Source of the DNA: Candidatus Bathyarchaeota archaeon
GTDB lineage: Archaea; Thermoproteota; Bathyarchaeia; TCS64
DNA length: 11,198 nt
NCBI GenBank assembly: GCA_014730055.1
Contig: WJIV01000188.1
Coordinates: 1-11,198, forward strand
Direction of reading: 5' to 3'
The position numbers and the translations under genes were made by a program. The notes under the pieces were generated by a model. The model searched no databases. It was not told the DNA's origin and was given only the letters and a program-made list of their open reading frames with translations. Positions 5,701-11,198 of this stretch are shown here, piece after piece (position 1 is the first letter of the stretch; each line of letters starts with the position of its first letter).

Positions 5701-5964
5701 TTGAATAGGATAAAGTTGAGTGAAATAGAGTTTGAGTTGAAGCCAGTTGGCGAGAAACCTTCCAGGAGTTATCGTAAAGGCAGCAAATATGATCCTATAC
5801 TGGACGAGTTTCTTGAAGGAGACGAAGACCTAGTAATGGTAAAGGTAGAAGAAAAAGAAGCTAACTATCTCAGGACCCAGTTGAAGAAACGTATAGATGT
5901 AAGAGAACTAGAAAATGTAGAAACCTCTGTAGCAAACGGAAAAACATACCTAGAAAAAATATAG
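5701..5964 (+). CDS. Small conserved-looking archaeal protein of unknown function (87 aa)
   Basis: An 87-aa soluble protein. It is highly charged and opens with a short strand (IKLSEIEFELKPVG), then a basic turn (RSYRKGSKYDPILDEFLEG, about 23-41). A strand-helix follows (DLVMVKVEEKEANYLRTQLKKRI, about 43-65), ending in a short tail. The pattern YDPILDEFL...VMVKVEEKEANYLRTQLKKRI resembles small uncharacterised archaeal proteins thought to bind nucleic acid or act as regulators, but I cannot name a family. Start choice: an ATG 13 nt upstream is immediately followed by a stop, and TTG at 5701 has a TATA box at leaderless distance. It stands alone, between copy B and a convergent gene. Confidence 0.65.
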   Translation: MNRIKLSEIEFELKPVGEKPSRSYRKGSKYDPILDEFLEGDEDLVMVKVEEKEANYLRTQLKKRIDVRELENVETSVANGKTYLEKI

Positions 5965-6160
5965 ATTAAGATTATACTAATTGCGCAAACTGAAAGGAGA
6001 TATGTATTATTATGGATACTATATCTTTAGCGTGGTAAATCAAACATTATAAAACAAATGGCATATTTCAGATTGAAAAAAAGATATCTACCTTAATAAA
6101 AACAATTATTTAAACTGACCAAAATGCATTTATACTTGCTATAAACGGGGAAATATTTAT

Positions 6161-6511
6161 TCATTTTATGCTTTGTTTTTTAATCCATTTAACTACTTTT
6201 TTCAATAAGGGATTAGGTGTCTTTAAGACAGGGATCTCTCGGGCTCCGACCTTAATTGAAGGCCTGTGTTCTGGCATTTCAGCAAACATGATGTTACTCC
6301 AGTAGACTCGCCCATCCATACGTTCCTCTAGCAAGATCTTCTTATTCAGAGGGAGAGGCCTATGACGAAAGGCTAACCCCTCAGCCCAGTTTAGAGCCAC
6401 AGCTCGACCTGCCTGTCTTATCATGATAAGAATTTTAGCCAATTCTTTAAGATCATATTCAACCATCTCAAGAATAACAATCTCCTTCGCAGGCAAATAG
6501 GATATCTTCAC
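6161..6511 (-). CDS. Hypothetical protein (116 aa)
   Basis: A 116-aa basic protein with no signal peptide, cysteine cluster or membrane segment. The N-terminal third looks like strand-helix (ISYLPAKEIVILEM, then DLKELAKILIMIRQAG, about 20-35). The middle holds GLAFRHRPLPLNKKILLEE, and the C terminus is a lysine-rich helix (PLLKKVVKWIKKQ, 101-113). I do not recognise a family. The start is GTG at 6511; the neighbouring ATG at that place runs into TGA at once. An AT-rich TTTTATGG lies 16-23 nt upstream on the minus strand and may be the TATA box. The gene diverges from the PK-domain gene at 6794, sharing a 282-bp spacer with palindromic repeats. Confidence 0.6.
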   Translation of the reverse strand: MKISYLPAKEIVILEMVEYDLKELAKILIMIRQAGRAVALNWAEGLAFRHRPLPLNKKILLEERMDGRVYWSNIMFAEMPEHRPSIKVGAREIPVLKTPNPLLKKVVKWIKKQSIK

Positions 6512-6630
6512 ATTACCACAATATATCCATAAAAGATTCGGGGTATATTAACCCCACATCATTGGAAAAAACAATTGAAGATTCATACCGAGATCCAGTT
6601 ATGGGAGATTCACCGCCTCACATTTGCTCC

Positions 6631-6686
6631 ATGCATGCATTTCTACTGTAAAAAATGATTAAGAATACATCTATGCATGTATGCAT
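6631..6686. repeat. Pair of ATGCAT-type palindromes in a divergent promoter region
   Basis: ATGCATGCAT lies at 6631-6640 and the 14-bp palindrome-like ATGCATGTATGCAT at 6673-6686, 42 bp apart, close to four helical turns. They lie between two divergent genes, roughly 80-130 bp upstream of the TATA box at 6764. Paired palindromes at helical spacing suggest a dimeric regulator binding site. Related single copies occur near 9469 (TATGCATGA, upstream of TFB) and 10060 (CATGCATGG). Confidence 0.4.
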
Positions 6687-6763
6687 CAGAAACATACTCC
6701 TCTAATGCTGTTTCCAGATCCTATAATAGGCATAATAAAGTAAATATATGAAGGGGTTTTTTA

Positions 6764-6772
6764 TTTTTATAG
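6764..6772 (+). promoter_or_regulatory. TATA box of the PK-domain gene
   Basis: TTTTTATAG ends 21 nt before the ATG at 6794, again the leaderless spacing. GAAGG between box and start could also act as a ribosome binding site if a short leader exists. Confidence 0.5.
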
Positions 6773-6793
6773 TACAATAAAGTAGCGAAGGTT

Positions 6794-7459
6794 ATGTCTA
6801 AACTAGGAGTCACTAGACCAACATTTTACTTCGAGACCCATGGAGAAGTCAACACACATAAAACAATAGAGCTGGCCCTGGAACGAGCAGATGAACTGGA
6901 AATAAGAAAGATAGTAGTAGCATCAGAGACTGGGCTCACTGCCCTAGAAGCCCTACGAGTCTTCACGGATCACCAGGTTATTGTCGTCAGCTCAGCGGCT
7001 GGAACAAAGGTAGAAGGAAGCATCATAGGTGACCTTAAGATTGGTATACCGGATAAGGAAATACTGGATAAGTTAAAACAGAAAGGAGCTGAAATAATTC
7101 GAGGCACCGATCCTTTCTGGGGCCTCGGAGCACATACAGAGATCATAGACACTGGAAAACTAGGGATGATGTTCTTCAAAGTAATATGCTCAGGGCTGCA
7201 TGTATGCATGACAGCTGTACTCGAAGCCACCGACACTGGCCTGCTTGAGCGAGGGGAGGAAGTAGTTGCATTATCAGGGAGTTTTGTGGGCCTCGATACC
7301 TCCATTGTCGCCTCGGCAACCAACTCGGTGGACTTTTTCGAGGACTTTGAATTACTTGAGATAATATGCAAACCAAGGAAGCCCAGATATAGCTGGCCCA
7401 TCAACCAAGTCGATTGGAAGGGAGACCTTGAGAAATACAGAAAATTTACCGTAGAATAA
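6794..7459 (+). CDS. Stand-alone pyruvate kinase alpha/beta (C-terminal) domain protein
   Basis: A 221-aa cytosolic protein built from one domain with the fold of the pyruvate-kinase C-terminal regulatory domain. Archaeal free-standing versions of this domain are known but lack a defined reaction. Seen features: HTKTIELALERADELEIRKIVVASETGLTALEAL (about 21-54), the usual helix-strand-Thr/Gly start; VIVVSSAAG (62-70); the loop GTDPFWGLGAHTE (104-116); and GEEVVALSGSFVGLDTSIVA (154-173), resembling the effector-binding end of the PK domain. There is no TIM-barrel catalytic half, so it is not a pyruvate kinase. A ligand-sensing or phosphate-binding job is inferred. ATG start with a TATA box 21 nt upstream. 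The stop lies 15 nt from that of the convergent CPBP protease gene. The opposite-strand frames here are shadows. Confidence 0.85.
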   Translation: MSKLGVTRPTFYFETHGEVNTHKTIELALERADELEIRKIVVASETGLTALEALRVFTDHQVIVVSSAAGTKVEGSIIGDLKIGIPDKEILDKLKQKGAEIIRGTDPFWGLGAHTEIIDTGKLGMMFFKVICSGLHVCMTAVLEATDTGLLERGEEVVALSGSFVGLDTSIVASATNSVDFFEDFELLEIICKPRKPRYSWPINQVDWKGDLEKYRKFTVE

Positions 7460-7474
7460 ATTCTCAAGAAAATG

Positions 7475-8218
7475 CTACAGTAAAAAACCGAGGATTATCG
7501 GTTGCGTCAGATTTAGAAGTATATGACTGATAGCCGGGGGGATGATACTCCTTGTTTTTCTAAACTGTGTCCCAAGTACCAGCCCCGCTAAAAATGTCTG
7601 GAATCCTGTCATAAATGCTGAAGCATGATATTGTGGACCATGTTGAACTATTCGAGATAGAAAATGCGCGGCGCCGAAAAAGAGACTGCTTAAGCCTAGT
7701 CCTTTATCTTCTCCCAGCCACTCTGAGAGCCTTGTCATAAGGTAGCCCCTAAAAAACAACTCCTCAGGGAGACCTATACCCATTATCTGTATCAGTAGCC
7801 TAAACACTATCTGCCCGTGACTAGTTACAAGGTGATAAATGTCCTCATTTGCGTATCTTAACCGTAAAAATCCCTCGATAAGAATCAAGAAAGCCAGAAA
7901 CATGTACCCGGCTACGGTGTAACCAATGTATCTTGGTACTTTATCCCGGCTTAACCTAAAGCCTAGGCTCGTGTTATCCCTTTTCTCTACTATGTTTACG
8001 ATGAAAAAGGGTAAAAGCCAGAAGAAGACAAGCGGAAAAATAAAGTTCCATGGGATCTTATCCTCAACGAGAGTAAAAGCTAGAGTTAATATCCCTATTA
8101 GAAAAGCTATTTTTCCAAAAAAGAAGGAATCATCTTTATAATCTCTTCCTGATGATGACACATTCATAAAAATAGATAAAAAATTTTCCTCCTTCGTATC
8201 GTCTTCTTTTAACTTCAT
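7475..8218 (-). CDS. CPBP family intramembrane metalloprotease
   Basis: A 247-aa multi-pass membrane protein of the CPBP (CAAX protease/ABI, Rce1-like) family. Members are integral-membrane proteases that cut prenylated or other substrates; several act in peptide immunity or maturation. All three motifs are present: EELFFR at 152-157 (E152, E153, R157), FFGAAH at 180-185 (His185) and HILLN at 232-236 (H232, N236). Hydrophobic stretches lie at about 32-50, 57-77, 97-118, 137-150, 203-217 and 225-246, with an acidic cytoplasmic N terminus (1-30). The length is ordinary. ATG start, with GAGG about 8-11 nt upstream as a ribosome binding site and a CATATATAAG TATA box near 8255, so this gene has a leader, unlike its neighbours. 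The substrate is unknown. Confidence 0.9.
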   Translation of the reverse strand: MKLKEDDTKEENFLSIFMNVSSSGRDYKDDSFFFGKIAFLIGILTLAFTLVEDKIPWNFIFPLVFFWLLPFFIVNIVEKRDNTSLGFRLSRDKVPRYIGYTVAGYMFLAFLILIEGFLRLRYANEDIYHLVTSHGQIVFRLLIQIMGIGLPEELFFRGYLMTRLSEWLGEDKGLGLSSLFFGAAHFLSRIVQHGPQYHASAFMTGFQTFLAGLVLGTQFRKTRSIIPPAISHILLNLTQPIILGFLL

Positions 8219-8251
8219 ATTAAACGCCTCATCGACACCATTCTCTTTTAC

Positions 8252-8264
8252 TTATATATGAGAA
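8252..8264 (-). promoter_or_regulatory. TATA box of the CPBP protease gene
   Basis: On the minus strand CATATATAAGTAA lies about 34-46 nt before the ATG, giving a leader of about 15 nt that contains GATGAGGCG. The remaining spacer to TFB (to 8479) shows no gene I can support. Confidence 0.5.
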
Positions 8265-8479
8265 AAAACTTTTTCCTATTACTACACTTAATCCTTAACG
8301 CTAAACTGTTTTATACAATGTTCAAATGCTTGTTCATAAGACGAACAAAGGGATAATAAACCAAGATAATCCTGTATCTCTTAAGCATCGAAGTTGATGC
8401 CATTATGATACCTAACCCAACTTAAAGCGTAGTCTAAGACGGTATCAGAGTGAACAATGGCTTTTTCATCGTCCCATCG

Positions 8480-9403
8480 CTATAAGTATATATCTATGTT
8501 TAGCCTGTTGACTAGTTCCTTGTACCTGTTACGTATGGTAACCTCGGTGACTCTCGCTTGGGAGGATATGCTTCCCTGAGTCACCTTCTCACCCAGCAAA
8601 CAACATGCTATATACACCGTAGCCGCTGCCATACCTGAAGGACTCTTACCCGAAGTAATCTTCAACTCAGAGGCAGCATCTAAAATATCCAACGCAACAT
8701 TCTCAACCCTTCCAGAAAGATGTAGATTCTGAACCAGCTTAGATATAATCTTTCCAGTATCTATACGAGGGATATCCTGATCCAGTAAACCGTGAAGATA
8801 CCTATAATTTCGGGCAGCTTCTTTCCTAGAGATATCCGCAGCCTCAGCAATAACTAATAAACTCTTAGATACACCACATATCCGACACCCCACATAAAGT
8901 GAAGCAGCCACAAGATTTTTAATGGTCCTACCCCGAGTGGCACCTTTTTTTAATACCCGGCGATAGACGAGGGCAGCAGTCTCAGATACGCTTCTTGGAG
9001 CATTCACCTTGTTACCAAGCTGGTTTAATAATCCAAGCGCCTTCACCAGGTTACGTTGTTTACTTGAGTTTATCTTGGTACGCCGGTTCCATTTACGTAG
9101 CCTGTAGAACTGGCTTCTCTTATCAGGTTTAATACTCCTCCCAGCGTAGTCACGGTTACCATTGCTTATGGAGGAGCTGAGTCCCTGATCATGTATTTTG
9201 ACGTTTAACGGTGTTCCTGTTCTACTTTTATCTCTTTTTTCCTGTAAGGTGAATGCACGCCACTCTTGTCCTCGATCCATAGTATCTGTACTCTGTACAT
9301 ACCCGCAGTCACGGCACACCATCTCACCGGTCTCTATATCTTGGATGATTCTTGATCCTTCACAAACCGGGCAAGTATTGGAGATCTCATTTATTGTTGA
9401 CAC
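8480..9403 (-). CDS. tfb: Transcription initiation factor IIB (TFB)
   Basis: A 307-aa archaeal general transcription factor, homologous to eukaryotic TFIIB. It bridges TBP bound at the TATA box and RNA polymerase and reads the BRE. Layout: N-terminal zinc ribbon with C11, C14, C30 and C33 (CPVC...CRDC); the B-reader/linker segment GQEWRAFTLQEKRDKSRTGTPLNVKIHDQGLSS (about 50-82), matching the family's EWRAF...R.G.P....HD.GL signature; then two cyclin-like repeats (about 115-205 and 212-305), the second ending in VTEVTIRNRYKEL, the recognition helix-turn-helix that contacts the BRE. The length is typical, with no internal damage. The start is GTG at 9403 just before the zinc ribbon; an ATG two bases upstream is out of frame. 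A weak GAGTGG lies 5-10 nt upstream. It stands alone; archaea often carry several tfb copies, and which one this is cannot be told. Confidence 0.96.
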   Translation of the reverse strand: MSTINEISNTCPVCEGSRIIQDIETGEMVCRDCGYVQSTDTMDRGQEWRAFTLQEKRDKSRTGTPLNVKIHDQGLSSSISNGNRDYAGRSIKPDKRSQFYRLRKWNRRTKINSSKQRNLVKALGLLNQLGNKVNAPRSVSETAALVYRRVLKKGATRGRTIKNLVAASLYVGCRICGVSKSLLVIAEAADISRKEAARNYRYLHGLLDQDIPRIDTGKIISKLVQNLHLSGRVENVALDILDAASELKITSGKSPSGMAAATVYIACCLLGEKVTQGSISSQARVTEVTIRNRYKELVNRLNIDIYL

Positions 9404-9665
9404 ATAACCACTCAGAAGCCTACTACTAGATACAATCTATCACTATTAAGTACCATTATCTGCACTTGTATGCATGAGTCATGTTAAAATATGAGCTATC
9501 GTTCAGGCACGGAATAGGATGTTCAAGTCGTATACAAGAAAGAGGTAAATAGAATATATGTCAAAATATCATGTTTCTGGATATTATAAAAAGGACTAGT
9601 CACGCTTTACAAAAAAATTTTTAAAAGTTTATCAAGAATATGATTAATGATAAAGAACTTTTTTT

Positions 9666-9747
9666 GGAGTAGAGTTCGAACCCTACCCAACGTGGAAGTA
9701 TCTCCCGCAAACCTTTCCTCATTTTTCCAATCGATAATTTTATCCTT
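9666..9747 (-). repeat. tRNA-like/promoter repeat, copy C
   Basis: Inverted relative to copies A and B and more diverged, with small gaps. Read on the minus strand it opens AAGGATAAAATTATCGATT, continues with GGTTTGCGGGAGATAC, and ends with GTAGGGTTCGAACTCTAC (9669-9686), a hairpin with the T-loop-like TTCGAA, then CTCC. On the plus strand bases 9728-9745 are CAATCGATAATTTTATCC, ending 22 nt before the GTG at 9768. So even in inverted orientation the order tRNA-like half, box, gene is kept. The rest of the 9404-9667 spacer holds the TFB promoter side and no gene that I can support. Confidence 0.75.
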
Positions 9748-9767
9748 ACTTTAACCTAAGGGTACTC

Positions 9768-9914
9768 GTGAATTTCAATAACCCTATACATCTTGAGGAT
9801 ATTCAAAAGGCGCATGAAAGAATTAAAGATAAGGCACGCGGAGTGGCGGACAGCCGTTTACCACAAATAGTCACGGAGAATAATGAAGAAGTAGATGCCA
9901 AACATCCTTCATAA
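9768..9914 (+). pseudogene. 48-codon fragment resembling the N terminus of threonine/serine dehydratase
   Basis: A short frame of 48 codons with GTG start and TAA stop, placed exactly 22 nt after the promoter box of copy C. Residues 7-22 read IHLEDIQKAHERIKDK, closely resembling the N-terminal helix of PLP-dependent threonine ammonia-lyase/serine racemase-type enzymes (pattern LEDI..A..RIK), which normally continues with RTPL and a catalytic SFKxRGA segment. Here the likeness ends after about residue 23, and nothing downstream resembles the 300-residue enzyme. The best reading is a gene remnant that kept its promoter and first codons. It could also be a small expressed peptide. The match is by eye over a short stretch. 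Confidence 0.45.
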
Positions 9915-10070
9915 CCATGAAATAATAAAATTTATCTTAAACAAAATGTAAGACCTGTTCTAATGAATTAAGATTATCGAAAATGATAATGAAATATGGA
10001 TAGAGGAAGTTGGAGTATGGTGTTGAAATTCTTTGCCTCCAGGTGCCTCTAGTATCTTCATGCATGGATT

Positions 10071-10637
10071 TTATTTCTCAGCAATGTAAGCAAAGAACAA
10101 CCCTAGCACTTGTATGAATGTCATAGCTAAGGTAAACTTTGACTTTTTCATCTCAGCATCAAGTATCTTCTCAGTTACTTGATTTCTATCAGTAATTTTA
10201 GTGGTCAACCTCTCCTTCATGGAGATTAAGGCCGCTTTTTTCTGTTCCTCTAATTCTTGAAAACCCATATCCGCTAAGGAATTAACAGGGTCATCATCCA
10301 TATGAACGAGTGCCTCAAGTCCTTTTCTCTTAATAGTCAGAACCTCGTTTCTTTCCAAAAAGCTTAACCCCTCTAGAAGATTATGGGTGTTATTTCTTAG
10401 GTGAAGAGGGATCTCGTATTTTATTCTCAATGCAGTCTCTTTGTCCTCCCAGCTCTGGAACTCGATTAAGCTATTCTGTATTTCGCTAATTTCCTCATTT
10501 ATTGATGTAAGCCTTCTTTGACTAAAGTCTAGTGATGAATTAATTATAACTGGAATATAATAACTGGAAAGAATAAATGAAGAAACTAGTAATAAAAAAC
10601 TGATTTTTCTAACGTGGGCATCTATAACCTCAAACAA
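10071..10637 (-). CDS. Membrane-anchored coiled-coil protein of unknown function
   Basis: A 188-aa protein with a hydrophobic helix at each end: about 12-33 (ISFLLLVSSFILSSYYIPVII) and 168-185 (FTLAMTFIQVLGLFFAYIA). The 130 residues between are charged and helical, with heptad-like stretches at about 38-62 (RRLTSINEEISEIQNSLIEF) and 125-165 (ELEEQKKAALISMKERLTTK). This gives a hairpin with both ends in the membrane and a helical domain on one side. I do not recognise a family. The start is TTG at 10637: an in-frame stop lies 24 nt upstream with no ATG or GTG after it. A TATATA motif lies about 35 nt upstream on the minus strand. It stands alone, facing away from the gene at 10945. Confidence 0.65.
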   Translation of the reverse strand: MFEVIDAHVRKISFLLLVSSFILSSYYIPVIINSSLDFSQRRLTSINEEISEIQNSLIEFQSWEDKETALRIKYEIPLHLRNNTHNLLEGLSFLERNEVLTIKRKGLEALVHMDDDPVNSLADMGFQELEEQKKAALISMKERLTTKITDRNQVTEKILDAEMKKSKFTLAMTFIQVLGLFFAYIAEK

Positions 10638-10944
10638 TCTGGTATCACATCTGAAATATCAGACCTGGAGTATATAATTTTAAACCAGCATACATGCGAT
10701 TCCGCTTATCCGGACATGGGTTAGGGGTTTTAAGAAACCATGTTTTGTTAACATACTATCCTTGTTTATGAGTGGTGTTTTATTCAAGAAACAAGGTAGA
10801 TAATAGCCACATGCGTTATTTGGACAATTATTAACTTTGCATTATTTCTCAAATATCTATTTATCATTCAGGCACATAATTTTTTAGAAATACTTTATCG
10901 TAAATGTTTTAAACATATTTTTTCAAGAATATACCGTGTTTTAG
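10638..10944. other. Intergenic spacer with divergent promoters and one inverted repeat
   Basis: About 307 bp without a supported gene. The minus-strand promoter of the coiled-coil gene (TATATA near 10670) lies at the left, and an AT-rich TTTTAAACATA at about 10907-10917 lies in front of the 10945 gene. CCTTGTTT (10760-10767) and AAACAAGG (10789-10796) form an 8-bp inverted repeat with a 21-nt loop, which may be a terminator-like hairpin or an operator. ATCATTCAGGCACATAAT at 10863-10880 resembles ATCGTTCAGGCACGGAAT at 9498-9515 upstream of TFB. Confidence 0.35.
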
Positions 10945-11198
10945 ATGAGTGAAGAGATGCTGGGTATTATAGGAAACACGGAGAGTAAGATGGGTACTTG
11001 GAGGATGAAGAAGTGGTCGCTAGTTTTTACGACAGATAGAGTATTTGTGGTCAAGGTGTCGGGAACTCTAGGTATGGTCGCGAGTAGTCTAGGAGGAGCC
11101 GTTGGTAGTATTCAAGACTTTAAGACCAGGGGAAAGATGGGAGATGTTTCCGGAAGTCAGATAGAATCACTAGAAGCATTTCTAGAGGAAGATGAGGA
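10945..11198 (+). CDS. 5' part of a gene of unknown function, cut by the window edge
   Basis: An open frame from ATG at 10945 runs through the window end (84 codons and 2 bases). The protein starts MSEEMLGIIGNTESKMGTWRMKKWSLVFTTDRVF..., with strands WSLVFTTDRVFVVKV (24-38), a glycine-rich stretch GTLGMVASSLGGAVGS (40-55) that looks like a small hydrophobic or membrane-facing segment, and an acidic helix (QIESLEAFLEEDE) at the visible end. The strand order with xxTTDRVF recalls PH-like domain proteins of bacteria and archaea in which a ligand or membrane-contact strand pair opens the fold, but this is only a resemblance. TTTTAAACATA about 28-38 nt upstream may be the TATA box. The product cannot be named without the rest of the gene. 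Confidence 0.6.
   Translation, partial: MSEEMLGIIGNTESKMGTWRMKKWSLVFTTDRVFVVKVSGTLGMVASSLGGAVGSIQDFKTRGKMGDVSGSQIESLEAFLEEDE

Noticed and set aside
6970..7467. Minus-strand frame of 165 codons overlapping the PK-domain gene, plus the similar shadows at 3476-3799, 3965-4219, 7176-7376, 7926-8141 and 9198-9407
   Set aside because: All lie antisense to genes with clear family motifs and have low-complexity, serine-, proline- or threonine-rich translations typical of shadow frames.
9498..10880. Shared ATC(G/A)TTCAGGCAC..AAT word at 9498-9515 and 10863-10880
   Set aside because: Only two imperfect copies, with no matching position relative to start codons; likely chance, noted in the spacer entry only.
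1..11198. CRISPR array, rRNA gene, insertion sequence or transposase
   Set aside because: No regularly spaced direct repeats with unique spacers, no conserved rRNA segments, and no frame with transposase or integrase motifs were seen.

Overview
The window reads as a piece of an archaeal chromosome. A complete transcription factor B gene (zinc ribbon plus two cyclin-like repeats) is present, and AT-rich TATA-type boxes sit about 20-25 nt before many start codons, which is the layout of leaderless archaeal mRNAs. GTG and TTG starts and AGA/AGG arginine codons are common. The sequence is AT-rich. The lineage (Asgard, TACK or another group) cannot be fixed from this window alone.

Layout. Positions 8-1985 hold a small unknown protein, a D-2-hydroxyacid dehydrogenase-like enzyme (minus) and a GNAT acetyltransferase (minus). 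A divergent pair follows on the plus strand: a small cupin and a truncated pyridoxamine-phosphate-oxidase-like gene (2056-2691). From 2704 to 5380 three minus-strand genes lie in a row: RimJ/RimL-like GNAT, a second GNAT, and a PLP-dependent amino-acid decarboxylase of the aromatic/glutamate decarboxylase family. After a repeat-bearing spacer come two small unknown genes (5701-5964 plus, 6161-6511 minus), a stand-alone pyruvate-kinase C-terminal-domain protein (6794-7459 plus), a CPBP intramembrane protease (7475-8218 minus) and TFB (8480-9403 minus). The right end has a 48-codon fragment resembling a threonine dehydratase N terminus, a two-TM coiled-coil protein (10071-10637 minus) and the start of an unknown gene running off the edge (10945).

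The most unusual signal is a dispersed repeat of about 80 bp in three copies (3267-3349, 5422-5509, 9666-9747). One half is an 18-bp promoter-like box, consensus TAATCGATGATTTTATCC. The other half resembles a shrunken tRNA: a GCGGGAG acceptor-like strand, a GGTTCGAATC T-loop-like box and, in the middle copy, a fully pairing CTCCCGC 3' strand. The same box occurs without the tRNA-like half at three more places, and at each of these its first three bases are the TAA stop codon of the preceding minus-strand gene. At 2689-2706 the two ends of the box are the stop codons of two convergent genes, one of them truncated. The block therefore looks like single-gene units joined at a shared promoter box, some joints carrying a tRNA-like relic. 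No recombinase is visible in the window.

Functionally, the decarboxylase and the adjacent GNAT could make and then N-acetylate an amine, but this is inferred from neighbourhood only. The other genes look like independent units with their own promoters rather than one operon.
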